Source: an uncultured Shewanella sp.
GTDB lineage: Bacteria > Pseudomonadota > Gammaproteobacteria > Enterobacterales > Shewanellaceae
NCBI RefSeq assembly: GCF_947491715.1
Contig: NZ_CANLKR010000019.1
Span: 45,337 to 109,336 of the forward strand
Length of the DNA stretch: 64,000 bases
Direction of reading: 5' to 3'
Shown: positions 1-9,116 of the stretch, piece after piece
Layout of the letters: every line of letters begins with the position of its first letter
Position numbering within the stretch: the stretch's first letter is position 1
The notes under the pieces: generated by a model
The model's database searches: none
Told to the model about the DNA's origin: nothing
What the model saw: only the letters and a program-made list of their open reading frames with translations
Program-made: the position numbers and the translations under genes

Positions 1-131
1 AACCAAGATTTTTAGATCATGTTTGGGATTACCTCTTCGGCGGTACAATGGAATATTTCCCCAATGAAGATAATGGCAAATTCAGGCATTGGTCTATTCG
101 CTTTCATGGCCATAAATCAACTAGCATCTAG
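1..131 (+). CDS. C-terminal end of a probable kexin-like (S8) serine protease, P domain
   Basis: Only the last 42 codons are present; the gene begins before the window and ends at TAG 129-131. The tail contains D-N-G-K-F-x-H-W-S-I-R-F-H-G, which matches the closing strand pattern of proprotein-convertase P domains (D..G.l..W.l...G). P domains sit at the C-terminus of secreted kexin-like subtilases, such as the Aeromonas sobria serine protease ASP. The assignment is inferred from this short pattern and from the next gene, which has the size and position of the ASP chaperone ORF2. The catalytic domain cannot be seen. Confidence 0.42.
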   Translation, partial: PRFLDHVWDYLFGGTMEYFPNEDNGKFRHWSIRFHGHKSTSI

Positions 132-173
132 AGTCGATTGAAATTGTTATCCATTCACCTATTAAGAAATATA

Positions 174-641
174 ATGAAAAAATTGATAAAAACATTAGCT
201 TTTCTCACCACTATAATAACATTCATGCTTGCTGCAGATGAAGTGGATACCACACCCAATACACATTTTTTGTCTACAGGTAAACTAAAAGCGGAATATG
301 AAGCCGACCGTTTAAGTGCATTTACTGTCAACGAACAAGGTACACTGCCTAAAACCATCAATAAAAATAGCCAACAATCTGATACCCGTTTACTGACCAT
401 CAAAGACACAGTATTAACAGGTAACCTAATAATAAAATTAAAAAAAGATGTCAGCAGTACGGAGTTCTTATTCCAATATGATATCGAGCCTGAATGGGAA
501 AGTAATCAATTGCTCCTCGCCTTTGTTCCACAACATACAAATTTAATTGACTTTTTTTCTCTCCGCGATCAAATAAAACAAGATAGCAATGTTATATGGG
601 TACAAGTCGATAAAACAAAAAGGCATCATATTGCCAACTAA
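174..641 (+). CDS. Small exported protein, possible ORF2-type protease chaperone
   Basis: A 155-residue protein. ATG at 174 is preferred over the in-frame TTG at 138 because the signal peptide (MKKLIK, then a hydrophobic stretch ending near residue 20 in MLAADE) starts exactly there. The mature part has a beta-rich segment (GNLIIKLKKD) and ends in SNVIWVQVD, resembling the closing part of subtilase propeptides. It lies 42 bases after the protease tail and so is probably co-transcribed. In Aeromonas sobria the kexin-like ASP needs a roughly 150-residue periplasmic chaperone (ORF2) encoded directly downstream. Size, export signal and position fit, but homology was not tested. Confidence 0.45.
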   Translation: MKKLIKTLAFLTTIITFMLAADEVDTTPNTHFLSTGKLKAEYEADRLSAFTVNEQGTLPKTINKNSQQSDTRLLTIKDTVLTGNLIIKLKKDVSSTEFLFQYDIEPEWESNQLLLAFVPQHTNLIDFFSLRDQIKQDSNVIWVQVDKTKRHHIAN

Positions 642-819
642 GTCAATTTATCGAATAAAGTAGCATCAACAAAATAGCCTGTATTGCATTAATCAGGCTG
701 TTTTGTTACACCTACTCTTCAATGGCGAACCCAACTCGCAAGTGCAACACCGACTCTCTTTTCTAAACCCAAGTGTGTCGGTTATTATGCCAATCTACGT
801 TTATCTTGTTTGCGATAAA

Positions 820-941
820 CAGCTGTTATAAAACCTTGTTATAACCAGCTGTTATAGAAAGCTATTGCAAACAGCATACAAAAAAAGCCTGTCAACTATC
901 TTGAAAAACTCAGTGTCAGTAGTGATTCCATAGGGATAGTA
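820..941. repeat. Left REP-type palindromic repeat block flanking the RAYT
   Basis: Positions 820-851 form an imperfect hairpin (CAGCTGTTATAA against TTATAACCAGCTG). Positions 841-894 match 2091-2144, on the other side of the transposase, at 51 of 54 bases. A second motif at 915-941 (GTCAGTAGTGATT then TAGGGATAGT) recurs at 2175-2203. Paired palindromes in direct orientation around a Y1 transposase are the hallmark of REP/RAYT units. Confidence 0.75.
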
Positions 942-986
942 GAGAAATGAGGTTAATGGCTAGAACTTAGTACTCATCAAATCCAA

Positions 987-1979
987 TTAAGCACTATCAA
1001 GCCAACGATGACAATTACCCGCGCCTTGCCGTCGCTTTCGAGCTAAATGAGCACAATAAGCATCTAATTCTTGTAAGCTGCCAACAGGGCCTTTAAATAA
1101 ACGCATAAATTCTGTGGCCAGTTTCAACCAATTTTCTGAAGGAATATTAAGTCTATTGAGAATGGGTATGGCTAACTCACTGATAGCTCGGCGCTTGTCA
1201 TCTCGACTCTCATTGTAAATAATTAGGCCTGTTTCATCCACTAATTGTAAATAATCATCCAAATGAAATGCTAATCCTTTAGGCATTTCTCGCCTTTCAT
1301 TACCTACAAACGCTATTAAATTGGTGGGTTGCTCACCTTTTAACGCCGCCTTTATTCGCCTTTTAATACTCGTAAAATCTGAATCTTCAGGTGTCTTCGT
1401 CATTTTGGCGCGGATAGGATTCAAATCCACATAGGCCATACAAGCCAGCACTGCCGCTTCATCCAATAATGCCTGAGATTTAAAGCGGCCTTCCCAAAAA
1501 CGGCCGCTGCATTTATCTTCTCGATTTGCCTTTCTTGCAATGGGCTCATTCAATGCCCGCATAAACCAGCTCATATCGCTTAACCGACCCCGATACTCTG
1601 CTATTGATTTAGATAATAAAATCGTTTCAACATCGTCCAGTGACACGCCTTTAATAAACTTTCGAGTTATATCGGTACCGTTAAATAACTGATGCCAGCG
1701 CTGAACCACTTCCAGCTCAGACCAAGCATTCGCCTCATAAATATCGACACACAATACTAAATGCAGATGATTCGACATCACAGCATAAGCACAAATATCA
1801 ATGGCAAAGACTCGCCCAAGTTCAAGAATACGTTCTTCAACCCACTCTCGTCGATGTTCATAAGATTGACCCGTATAGTCATCCTTACCGCACAAATAGG
1901 CTCGCCTAACGCAACGAGAAATACAATGATAATAGGGCGTATCCTCAATGCTCACAATGGCTTTTCTTGCAGTTGGCAT
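987..1979 (-). CDS. REP-associated tyrosine transposase (RAYT, Y1/HUH type)
   Basis: A single-strand HUH endonuclease of the IS200-like TnpA-REP group. It would cut and move REP palindromes and is normally single-copy domesticated rather than an active IS. In the 330-residue product the HUH motif is visible at H71-L-H73 in SNHLHLV, and the catalytic tyrosine is probably Y183 in AYVDLNPIR. The family motif FWEGRFKSQ lies at about 161-169. The C-terminal 110 residues are an extension beyond the minimal Y1 domain. The start is taken at ATG 1979; a TTG seven codons upstream (2000) is possible. Near-identical REP blocks flank it at 820-941 and 2089-2212. Confidence 0.88.
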   Translation of the reverse strand: MPTARKAIVSIEDTPYYHCISRCVRRAYLCGKDDYTGQSYEHRREWVEERILELGRVFAIDICAYAVMSNHLHLVLCVDIYEANAWSELEVVQRWHQLFNGTDITRKFIKGVSLDDVETILLSKSIAEYRGRLSDMSWFMRALNEPIARKANREDKCSGRFWEGRFKSQALLDEAAVLACMAYVDLNPIRAKMTKTPEDSDFTSIKRRIKAALKGEQPTNLIAFVGNERREMPKGLAFHLDDYLQLVDETGLIIYNESRDDKRRAISELAIPILNRLNIPSENWLKLATEFMRLFKGPVGSLQELDAYCAHLARKRRQGAGNCHRWLDSA

Positions 1980-2088
1980 TTCATAACCCAGTCTTTCCAA
2001 TCAATAATAAAAGCCTATTTTATGAACGGTGAATGAGCAAATAATTCTGGGTGTCTTAGTTGTTTTATTAGTTGTTTTAGTTGTTATT

Positions 2089-2212
2089 CTATAACCAGCT
2101 GTTATAGAAAGTTGTTGCAAACAGCATACAAAGAAAGCCTGTCAGGACCTGTCAGTAGTGTTTAAATAGGAATAGTCAGTAGTGATGATTTTGTAGGGAT
2201 AGTCAGGAGGAA
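2089..2212. repeat. Right REP-type palindromic repeat block flanking the RAYT
   Basis: It starts with the palindrome CTATAACCAGCTGTTATAG (2089-2107). Positions 2091-2144 repeat 841-894 with three mismatches. It continues with two copies of a GTCAGTAGTG motif (2151-2160 and 2176-2184) and a TAGGGATAGTCAG element ending near 2206. The whole block is in the same orientation as the left block, and together they define a RAYT unit of about 1.4 kb. Confidence 0.75.
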
Positions 2213-2511
2213 TAGTAAAGTACCGCTAACAGCGCGATAGCGAATGCCGATTGAGCCTAATGGACTGTATTCATCTCGACTTGATCTGACGTTCTTATTT
2301 ATGTTGAGTGACCGTTGTAGCATGACTGATTTTTGAAATTTTTACGTAATGAGACTAAATTTTGGGCAGAAATTACTGAGCTTTTGAAATCTAAACCACA
2401 GACTTCAAATAAGTTGAGTTAGGGCAAAGTCAACAGACTCAGTGGCTATACAACGCCGTATTTGCATGTTAGTCGAAGTAGAGGGAAGCAGTCGTCTTCC
2501 ATCACGCCCTT
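2213..2511. other. Gene-free stretch between REP block and unknown operon
   Basis: I see no coding sequence, tRNA or clear terminator in these 299 bases. They separate the RAYT unit from the stop codon of the last gene of the nuclease operon. Confidence 0.5.
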
Positions 2512-3198
2512 CTAGTAATTGTGAACTGTCGATTTTTCCAGTGAGTTCCTAAGCTTTTCAAGGATGAAGCTCAGATTAAGTGACTTTAACCTACAAACAC
2601 CTGACTTAGTAAGCTCACCTTTTACTGTCATTCCTTCGAAGTCAGCTTCAAACTTAATGCTATCGATCTGGTAACGTTTATCAGAAATCAGCTCTGCAAA
2701 AGCCTCTCGGACATCAGCGGTACCAGAAACAGCTATTTTTGCTGTTGAGTTCAAGGAAGTACGAATGCCATACGAAGATATCTGGATAATTTTTAAATTG
2801 TCAGCCTCCTCCTCAATAAGCCCCAACCAGCGCTCAGGAGCTACATTTAACTCAGATAAAACTAACCCAAGACCAGTCAGGCCATGAAGCTTATTGGAAA
2901 ACTTCCTCAGCGAGCGTGGAGGCTCCGAAATATACATAAAGCTTGATTCAGCGATCCAGTTGAACTGACACGTGTAGTAGTTAATTGACTCGATCTCGGA
3001 AATCCTACCAAAGGGATCTTCTACTGCGTTTGTCAGGATTACTTTCTCAATGTATTTACCTACAAGCTTTGTAGATGTCGAAGCGGAAAGCAAAAAGCCA
3101 GAGCCAGAACTCTCTGTATATTGATGTTCTTTCATTAATGCTGAAAGCTCACCAAGAGGAATTGGGATCTCTGAATATAGCCACTTTGCTTTCATCAT
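2512..3198 (-). CDS. Unknown protein, third gene of putative defence operon
   Basis: A 228-residue protein that I do not recognise. There is no signal peptide, membrane segment or clear catalytic motif; alternating hydrophobic residues through the middle suggest a soluble alpha/beta or beta-rich fold. The N-terminus (WLYSEIPIPLGELSALM) looks like a normal soluble start. The gene begins three bases after the stop of the upstream gene, so it is translationally coupled and almost certainly works with the two proteins before it. It is the last gene of the operon; I see no strong terminator after it. It could be a structural or sensing partner of the nuclease-like first protein. Confidence 0.7.
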   Translation of the reverse strand: MMKAKWLYSEIPIPLGELSALMKEHQYTESSGSGFLLSASTSTKLVGKYIEKVILTNAVEDPFGRISEIESINYYTCQFNWIAESSFMYISEPPRSLRKFSNKLHGLTGLGLVLSELNVAPERWLGLIEEEADNLKIIQISSYGIRTSLNSTAKIAVSGTADVREAFAELISDKRYQIDSIKFEADFEGMTVKGELTKSGVCRLKSLNLSFILEKLRNSLEKSTVHNY

Positions 3199-3201
3199 TT
3201 G

Positions 3202-4305
3202 TTATACTCCATATTTATTGACAGCCATCTTCAATGCTTTTTCCGATGCATCCCTAAGCTTCAAATTATATTTGTCGTTCTCATGTGGTGACGCCCCCTT
3301 CCTAGTCACATTATACTCAACGGTACGGCTGTTGTATGGGTATAAACCTCTTACCGTATACATGAATTCAGTGCATGAATCAGGCTCCCCAAATTGTGCT
3401 TCAAATTCTACTTTAGGTCCTTCAAACGATTTATCTACAGCGGTCCAAATTATTCTATATATGTAAAACCCACGAGTATGTAGTTGATTAAACTCCGTAG
3501 ACTCAAGAACTCCCTCTCCAGCCAAAGCAGCCTTATTTATATAGGATGCCAGCCTTGCTTCAGCTCCTTCCTCTTCAAACTCGTTCAGTAATCCCTGCTC
3601 TAAATGATAAACGTCTACACTGGATACATTATCGAACTCAAAACCATCGACATTTCTAATCAAGAAGTCAAAGAACTGGCTTCGTATTGCTGCATCAGGC
3701 AAGGATTCAAGAGAAATGCAAAACTCCTCGAGCTCCTCACCACTATCCTTGATTACCTGTGTCTTCAGGGCTGTTTTAAGTTGCTCAGTAATCTCCTTCG
3801 CCTTTTTCGTTGATGGAAGCTTCATGACCACTCCATCTTTACCTTTCTCAATCTGTATCTCACAGGTTTTGACGGTACGTTGTCGAAGCTCTGTCTTGGT
3901 GAAGTCTTGATCAACGTAGGTAACTGTTAACGTCGTTTTATTTCCCGACTTGGTCACTTTGACAGAATCATCGCCATGAGCAGATAAATTAGCTTTTACT
4001 ACAGAGCAAGCTCCAGTTATCTGCTTATCTTCAACATCTCCTTTGAGGTTGGAATGAGTAGTTTTGTCTTTGCGATTAGGGTTTTCCAAAAGCCTTCCAA
4101 CCCACTTGATGTCAGTATAGCTCAATGTTAAAGAGCAAACTTTCTCAATCAGTTCCTGTTTTGAAGCTCCTAGAGCAACAAGGATCCCCCTCTTACGGAG
4201 AAAAATAAGAAGCTCGCCTTGGGTGACCTTCTTATGCTGAAGAGCATCAAAGATGTTCTTGTCAGTAGGGATATAAATCGATGGACCAGCATTAACTTTA
4301 GACAT
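3202..4305 (-). CDS. Unknown protein with SAP-like N-terminus, second gene of putative defence operon
   Basis: A 367-residue protein that I do not recognise. Residues about 24-59 (TQGELLIFLRKRGI then GASKQELIEKV) have the helix-turn-helix spacing and glycine of a SAP-like nucleic-acid-binding motif. The rest has a beta-rich middle (KTTLTVTYVDQDFTKTEL) followed by an acidic, helical region and no membrane segments. Its start overlaps the upstream nuclease-like gene by eight bases, indicating translational coupling and a joint complex. A DNA- or RNA-binding partner for the first protein is the simplest reading, but this is inference. Confidence 0.7.
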   Translation of the reverse strand: MSKVNAGPSIYIPTDKNIFDALQHKKVTQGELLIFLRKRGILVALGASKQELIEKVCSLTLSYTDIKWVGRLLENPNRKDKTTHSNLKGDVEDKQITGACSVVKANLSAHGDDSVKVTKSGNKTTLTVTYVDQDFTKTELRQRTVKTCEIQIEKGKDGVVMKLPSTKKAKEITEQLKTALKTQVIKDSGEELEEFCISLESLPDAAIRSQFFDFLIRNVDGFEFDNVSSVDVYHLEQGLLNEFEEEGAEARLASYINKAALAGEGVLESTEFNQLHTRGFYIYRIIWTAVDKSFEGPKVEFEAQFGEPDSCTEFMYTVRGLYPYNSRTVEYNVTRKGASPHENDKYNLKLRDASEKALKMAVNKYGV

Positions 4306-5278
4306 CTTCGCGCATTCCTATTTCCATTGGGTTGAAGCTTTTAGTGAAGTTTGTTATGCGCTGTACCTCCAAGCTATCCATCTGCCTCCTACGCCCCTCA
4401 TCATCTCCCCACATCTTCAAGTACTCATACTTGGCTTTTTCGAAGTTTGCATTTGCATTACCAGAAGCAGCAGTGAATCGAACTCGTATTGAGTAGTCAC
4501 TGCTAAACATCTGGTAGTGAGACATTGCGTCTATCAGATAGATAAACTCATCTACTGTTTCGCCACTTTCATGGTAATAGATGATGAAACCGCCCTTAAA
4601 CGCAAGCCCACCACGATGCTTGATAATCAACCAAGGAGATGTGAGAGCTTCAATAGTGGCGGGCTTATCCCACTCATCACCACACCGGCGAGCGCGAATA
4701 AGATCCGGATAAAAGAATGTGTACTCGTTTTGGCCAGGAAAAATGTCTTCGGCTTTCAGCATCTTCATGTCACTAACGACATCACATAGCCTTCGAATCA
4801 GATCAGGCCCTACAACTACTAACTCATTCCCATCAGCAACAACAACCTCTTTTAACTCAACTTTTTCAAGCTCAACCTGAAAATCCTTGTCATACTCACT
4901 GTCATGGTTGTAGATAAAAAGCATACCAGACACTTCACCAAAGCCTACATTATTCAAGAGGAATTTGTTTTGCCAACTATCACTGATGTTGGCGCACTCG
5001 ACAGACATAGCCAGTGTTTTCAATGCTCGAGTAATACTGCTTCTGGTGATGCTTCCAGCTGCGTAGCTTTTCAAATCTGTATTGAGGTACTGGGTTTGCC
5101 CTGTGTAAGGGTCTTCATAGTAAAACACCACGTCTGATGGGTGAGTGTTCTTTCCATGATGATCTGATTCACAACTCCAGTCTTCATCTTTGGGGGCACA
5201 AGTTCCCCATTTAAACCACTTGAAGATGTCTTTAGAAACCAACTTAGCTAGAGTTTCTATATTTCCTGTTTCCGACAT
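4298..5278 (-). CDS. PD-(D/E)XK-like nuclease candidate, first gene of putative defence operon
   Basis: A 326-residue soluble protein. Near the N-terminus, D49 (HPSDVVFYYEDP) is followed 19 residues later by D68-L-K70 in YLNTDLKSY. This is the D...(D/E)xK arrangement of restriction-like nucleases, with a possible helix-borne acidic residue at E8 (IETLAKLV). The remaining 250 residues are unfamiliar. The start is supported by a strong Shine-Dalgarno sequence (AAGGAAGAG, three bases before ATG). It leads a tight three-gene minus-strand operon that lies beside a RAYT and intergenic repeats and upstream of a conserved housekeeping block, a typical place for a small anti-phage module. Cell role and substrate are unknown. 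Confidence 0.6.
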   Translation of the reverse strand: MSETGNIETLAKLVSKDIFKWFKWGTCAPKDEDWSCESDHHGKNTHPSDVVFYYEDPYTGQTQYLNTDLKSYAAGSITRSSITRALKTLAMSVECANISDSWQNKFLLNNVGFGEVSGMLFIYNHDSEYDKDFQVELEKVELKEVVVADGNELVVVGPDLIRRLCDVVSDMKMLKAEDIFPGQNEYTFFYPDLIRARRCGDEWDKPATIEALTSPWLIIKHRGGLAFKGGFIIYYHESGETVDEFIYLIDAMSHYQMFSSDYSIRVRFTAASGNANANFEKAKYEYLKMWGDDEGRRRQMDSLEVQRITNFTKSFNPMEIGMREDV

Positions 5279-5934
5279 TACTCTTCCTTATTTGGCGAAA
5301 TATGAGGTATGACAACTACAACTTTTAATATAAGTCAATTATATTACAGCAAAAAAACCTGAGCAATCGTTAAAAAAACACTTTTCTCAACCCAGCAGTA
5401 AAGCTGTATACTCTTCCCCCTTCAATTCAGATAATAAGTGCGATATTTTATAGGACTATGTTTATTACTAATTGGAGCTTTAGATAGCGTAGAGGTATAA
5501 CTAATATATCCCGCAATATGACTTGAAAGCAGCACGTACTACGCAATATGAATGGATAACTTTTTGTAGGACAAAATCGCATAAACAAGATGTCAATGAG
5601 TAATTACACTAACTTACAATCACATGAATTAATTAGATCAATCTTCCAGATCTGATTAAACCTTGAAGTAAACATTTAGCTAAAGAGTAACTTATTCTGT
5701 AACAGTCATTGATATCAATAGGGAAGCCAATAAAATATAAATCGAAGAAACACCCTGCTTGTGCTTTTAAGATCCCCACCGGAGTAACTTTAACTTTTCG
5801 ATAAAAAATATTGTGATTGAGACAGGATGTCGAAAATAGCCTTAGTTGAGCCAAGGACGGCGAATATGAGACGATAAATATTTTTATCCATCAAAAATTG
5901 AAGTGCTTCTACTCCGTATGTGCGTCATGATGGA
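5279..5934. other. AT-rich intergenic stretch
   Basis: There are no convincing genes here. A 73-codon minus-strand reading frame at 5633-5854 has no recognisable sequence. Positions 5733-5748 share 16 identical bases, inverted, with 52809-52824 in another gene-free stretch. The part next to 5278 should contain the promoter of the nuclease operon, but no promoter stands out. Confidence 0.4.
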
Positions 5935-6085
5935 TATTGGAGGGCGAAGGCCATAATAATGGCCTCTCTGAGTGAGAGATAAGGACATCGAACTGGCTTT
6001 TGGATAGGGATATACTTAGGACGAGCAGTCCTTCTTGCCCCAGTGTGGATGGGAATCCACGACCTTAGCCTGCCGCAGGCAATTA
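5935..6085. other. Run of consecutive hairpins, possible structured RNA or repeat element
   Basis: Four to five inverted repeats follow one another. They are AGGCCAT/ATGGCCT (5948-5965), CTCTC/GAGAG (5964-5978), AGGAC/GTCCT (6018-6032), GTGGAT/ATCCAC (6045-6060) and GCCTGC/GCAGGC (6068-6080). The stretch has no open frame of note. TTGGAGGGCGAAGG at its left end recurs inverted at 52873-52886, and GAACTGGCTTTT (5990-6001) recurs at 63332-63343. It may be a dispersed repeat or a small RNA; the strand is uncertain. Confidence 0.45.
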
Positions 6086-6200
6086 ATTACCATGAAAGTA
6101 CGGCGAATATACACATATTATTAATACCAAATAAATTCGCTCATCGCACAATAAAAAATGTGATTGACCTTCATTTGAAAGTAAGCCACATTTTGGGCAT

Positions 6201-6232
6201 AAAAAAAGGCCGAGCATTGCTCGACCTTTTTT
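6201..6232 (-). terminator. Intrinsic terminator of the alpha operon
   Basis: On the minus strand a stem of about nine base pairs (GGTCGAGCA/TGCTCGGCC) is followed by a run of seven T. It lies just after the rplQ stop and ends the whole ribosomal block. Confidence 0.9.
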
Positions 6233-6247
6233 AGAATGAATTCCTAG

Positions 6248-6640
6248 TTACTCAGCGACTTCAACGTCAGCTTCAGCAACATCAGCACGACCTACTAGTT
6301 CAATATACGCCATAGGCGCTTTATCACCAGTACGTAAACCGCACTTAAGGATACGGGTGTAACCGCCAGGACGTTCCTGGAAGCGTGGACCCAATTCATT
6401 AAATAGCTTACCTACGACTTCTGCGTCGCGAGTACGAGCAAACGCCAAACGACGATTTGCAACGCTATCACTTTTAGCAAGTGTTATCAGAGGCTCAACT
6501 ACGCGACGCAGTTCTTTCGCTTTAGCTACAGTAGTTTTGATCACTTCGTGACGAACTAATGAGCTAGCCATGTTACGAAACATAGCTTGGCGATGACTGC
6601 TGTTACGGTTTAGTTGACGACCACTCTTACGATGGCGCAT
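6248..6640 (-). CDS. rplQ: 50S ribosomal protein L17
   Basis: L17 binds 23S rRNA near the exit-tunnel side of the large subunit. At 130 residues it is about the usual length. The family start [17 protein letters not shown] is intact and the C-terminus is a short acidic tail. It is the last gene of the alpha operon (rpsM-rpsK-rpsD-rpoA-rplQ), starts 39 bases after the rpoA stop and is followed directly by the operon terminator. Confidence 0.97.
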   Translation of the reverse strand: MRHRKSGRQLNRNSSHRQAMFRNMASSLVRHEVIKTTVAKAKELRRVVEPLITLAKSDSVANRRLAFARTRDAEVVGKLFNELGPRFQERPGGYTRILKCGLRTGDKAPMAYIELVGRADVAEADVEVAE

Positions 6641-6679
6641 GACCTAATCCTTATTACCTAAATCTGTACAAATCTGGAC

Positions 6680-7669
6680 TTAAAGGTCGTCTGCTAAACT
6701 GGCTGGAGGCCAGTTTTCTAGACGCATACCTAACGACAGTCCGCGAGACGCTAATACATCCTTAATTTCGGTAAGTGATTTCTTACCCAAGTTAGGTGTT
6801 TTAAGCAGCTCAACTTCAGTGCGCTGTACCAGATCTCCGATGTAATGAATCGCCTCGGCTTTCAAACAGTTAGCCGAACGTACAGTTAGCTCTAAATCGT
6901 CGACAGGACGCAACAGAATCGGATCGAACTCCGGCTTCTCTTCCTTCTCAACTACCTCAGTGACATCACGAAGTTCAACGAACGCATCTAGCTGTTCAGC
7001 TAAAATAGTGGCTGAGCGACGAATAGCTTCTTCAGGATCAAGAGTACCATTGGTAGTCATGTCGATCACAAGCTTGTCTAAGTCAGTACGCTGTTCAACA
7101 CGAGCCGCTTCTACATTGTAGGCGATACGTGCAACAGGAGAAAACGAAGAATCCACCAACAAACGGCCGATAGGACGATCATCGTCTTCAGTTTGTGCGC
7201 GAGCTGATGCTGGCACATAACCGCGACCACGTTCTACACGGATCCGCATGCTGACATCATTATTACCTGTTAAATGACAGATAACATGGTCAGGATTCAT
7301 GATAGTGACATCACCATCATGCGTGATATCTGCTGCAGTAACAGGGCCTGCGCCTGACTTACTTAACGTAAGCATAGCCTCGTCTTTCCCTTCGATCACA
7401 ACAGCTAAACCTTTCAGGTTTAGAAGGATCTCAAGGATATCCTCTTGCACGCCTTCCTTGCTGCTGTATTCGTGCAGTACACCATCTATCTCTACTTCGG
7501 TAACCGCGCAGCCTGGCATTGACGACAATAGGATACGACGCAACGCGTTACCTAAAGTGTGTCCAAAGCCGCGTTCTAGAGGCTCCAGTGTCACTTTGGC
7601 ACGTGTTGGATTAACCTGCTCGATATCAACGAGACGCGGTTTAAGAAATTCTGTAACAGAACCCTGCAT
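6680..7669 (-). CDS. rpoA: RNA polymerase subunit alpha
   Basis: At 329 residues it matches the usual gammaproteobacterial length. The N-terminal assembly domain (residues 1-235, with [22 protein letters not shown]) dimerises and scaffolds beta and beta'. A linker leads to the C-terminal domain (about 250-329), where [10 protein letters not shown] carries the arginine that contacts promoter UP elements, followed by the helix-hairpin-helix [12 protein letters not shown]. Its place between rpsD and rplQ is the conserved alpha-operon arrangement, coupling polymerase assembly to ribosomal protein synthesis. Confidence 0.98.
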   Translation of the reverse strand: MQGSVTEFLKPRLVDIEQVNPTRAKVTLEPLERGFGHTLGNALRRILLSSMPGCAVTEVEIDGVLHEYSSKEGVQEDILEILLNLKGLAVVIEGKDEAMLTLSKSGAGPVTAADITHDGDVTIMNPDHVICHLTGNNDVSMRIRVERGRGYVPASARAQTEDDDRPIGRLLVDSSFSPVARIAYNVEAARVEQRTDLDKLVIDMTTNGTLDPEEAIRRSATILAEQLDAFVELRDVTEVVEKEEKPEFDPILLRPVDDLELTVRSANCLKAEAIHYIGDLVQRTEVELLKTPNLGKKSLTEIKDVLASRGLSLGMRLENWPPASLADDL

Positions 7670-7693
7670 TGTGTCCTCTCTTTTGTGTTAACT

Positions 7694-8314
7694 TTACTTA
7701 GAGTAAAGTTCGACGATCAGCTGTTCGTTAATATCCGCAGACAAATCACTACGCTCAGGAATGCGCTTGAAAGCACCTTCCATCTTAGTGGTATCTACTT
7801 CAACCCATGTTGGCTTTTCGCGCTGAGCCGACACTTCTAAAGCAGCCTTAATACGGGCTTGCTTCTGTGACTTCTCGCGAATGCTCACGACATCATTCGC
7901 AGACACTTTGAATGATGGAATGTTGACAACGCTGCCGTTAACCATAATAGACTTATGACTAACTAGCTGACGTGATTCAGCACGTGTAGCACCGAAACCC
8001 ATACGATAAACAACGTTATCTAGACGAGTTTCCAAAAGTTGTAACAGGTTTTCACCTGTATTGCCTTTAATACGTGCAGCATCTTTGTAGTAGTTACGGA
8101 ATTGCTTTTCTAGCACACCGTAAGTACGACGAACTTTTTGTTTCTCGCGTAGCTGAACGCCATACTCAGACAAACGGGTCTTACGAGCGCCGTGTTGTCC
8201 AGGTGCAGTTTCAAGCTTACACTTCGAATCAATTGCTCTCACACCGCTTTTTAGGAAAAGGTCTGTACCTTCTCTGCGGCTGAGCTTGAGCTTGGGACCC
8301 AAGTATCTTGCCAT
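7694..8314 (-). CDS. rpsD: 30S ribosomal protein S4
   Basis: A primary 16S rRNA binder that nucleates 30S assembly and, in gammaproteobacteria, represses the alpha operon by binding the rpsM leader. At 206 residues it is the usual length. The N-terminal [16 protein letters not shown] and the S4 RNA-binding domain ([20 protein letters not shown]) are intact, and no zinc cysteines are present. It lies between rpsK and rpoA on the same transcript. Confidence 0.98.
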   Translation of the reverse strand: MARYLGPKLKLSRREGTDLFLKSGVRAIDSKCKLETAPGQHGARKTRLSEYGVQLREKQKVRRTYGVLEKQFRNYYKDAARIKGNTGENLLQLLETRLDNVVYRMGFGATRAESRQLVSHKSIMVNGSVVNIPSFKVSANDVVSIREKSQKQARIKAALEVSAQREKPTWVEVDTTKMEGAFKRIPERSDLSADINEQLIVELYSK

Positions 8315-8349
8315 GTTCTTTCTCCAACTATCCTAATAATTGTGGCGTG

Positions 8350-8742
8350 TTATACGCGACGTTTCTTAGGAGGACGACAACCATTGTGAGGGATAGGCGT
8401 CACATCGGTAATATTGGTAATTTTATAACCAACCGAATTGAGTGCACGAATCGCTGATTCACGCCCTGGACCTGGACCCTTCACAAAAACCTCTAGGTTT
8501 TTAACACCGTAGTCCTGAGCAGCAGTACCTGCGCGCTCAGCAGCAACCTGTGCAGCAAACGGAGTAGATTTACGTGAACCACGGAAACCTGAACCACCTG
8601 ATGTTGCCCAAGACAGTGCATTACCTTGACGATCGGTAATGGTGATGATTGTGTTGTTGAAAGACGCATGGATGTGCGCCATACCATCAGCAACCTGTTT
8701 ACGTACGCGCTTACGCGGAGAACGTGACGGAACTTTAGCCAT
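8350..8742 (-). CDS. rpsK: 30S ribosomal protein S11
   Basis: A platform protein of the small subunit that holds 16S rRNA near the E site. At 130 residues it is full length. The motifs [14 protein letters not shown] and [13 protein letters not shown] and the basic C-terminus [13 protein letters not shown] are all present. It starts 17 bases after the rpsM stop, second gene of the alpha operon. Confidence 0.98.
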   Translation of the reverse strand: MAKVPSRSPRKRVRKQVADGMAHIHASFNNTIITITDRQGNALSWATSGGSGFRGSRKSTPFAAQVAAERAGTAAQDYGVKNLEVFVKGPGPGRESAIRALNSVGYKITNITDVTPIPHNGCRPPKKRRV

Positions 8743-8759
8743 ATTGGTTTACCTTCCCG

Positions 8760-9116
8760 TTACTTTCTGATTGGTTTACGTGGACCTTTACGCGTACGCG
8801 CATTGGTCTTAGTACGTTGCCCACGAAGGGGCAGGCTACGACGATGGCGAAGGCCACGGTAACAACCAAGGTCCATAAGACGCTTGATGTTCATGGAAAC
8901 TTCACGACGTAAATCACCTTCTACAATGTAGTTGGCGACTTCTTCGCGTAGAGTATCAATTTGAGCTTCGCTCAATTCCTTGATCTTAGCATCTTCAGCG
9001 ATTGAAGTAGCCGCGCAAATAGCTTGTGCGCGAGTACGACCAATGCCGTAGATAGCAGTCAATGCAATGACTGTGTGCTTTTGATCAGGAATGTTAATGC
9101 CAGCGATACGGGCCAC
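8760..9116 (-). CDS. rpsM: 30S ribosomal protein S13
   Basis: A head protein that bridges to the 50S subunit and contacts the P-site tRNA through its basic C-terminus ([16 protein letters not shown]). At 118 residues it is full length, with the family start [13 protein letters not shown]. It is the first gene of the alpha operon, and its translation start is the expected target of S4 autoregulation. A GAGGAG-like Shine-Dalgarno sequence lies just upstream. Confidence 0.98.
   Translation of the reverse strand: MARIAGINIPDQKHTVIALTAIYGIGRTRAQAICAATSIAEDAKIKELSEAQIDTLREEVANYIVEGDLRREVSMNIKRLMDLGCYRGLRHRRSLPLRGQRTKTNARTRKGPRKPIRK

Noticed and set aside
5633..5854. 73-codon minus-strand open frame
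   Set aside because: No recognisable sequence, no good ribosome binding site, and it lies in a repeat-like AT-rich gap.
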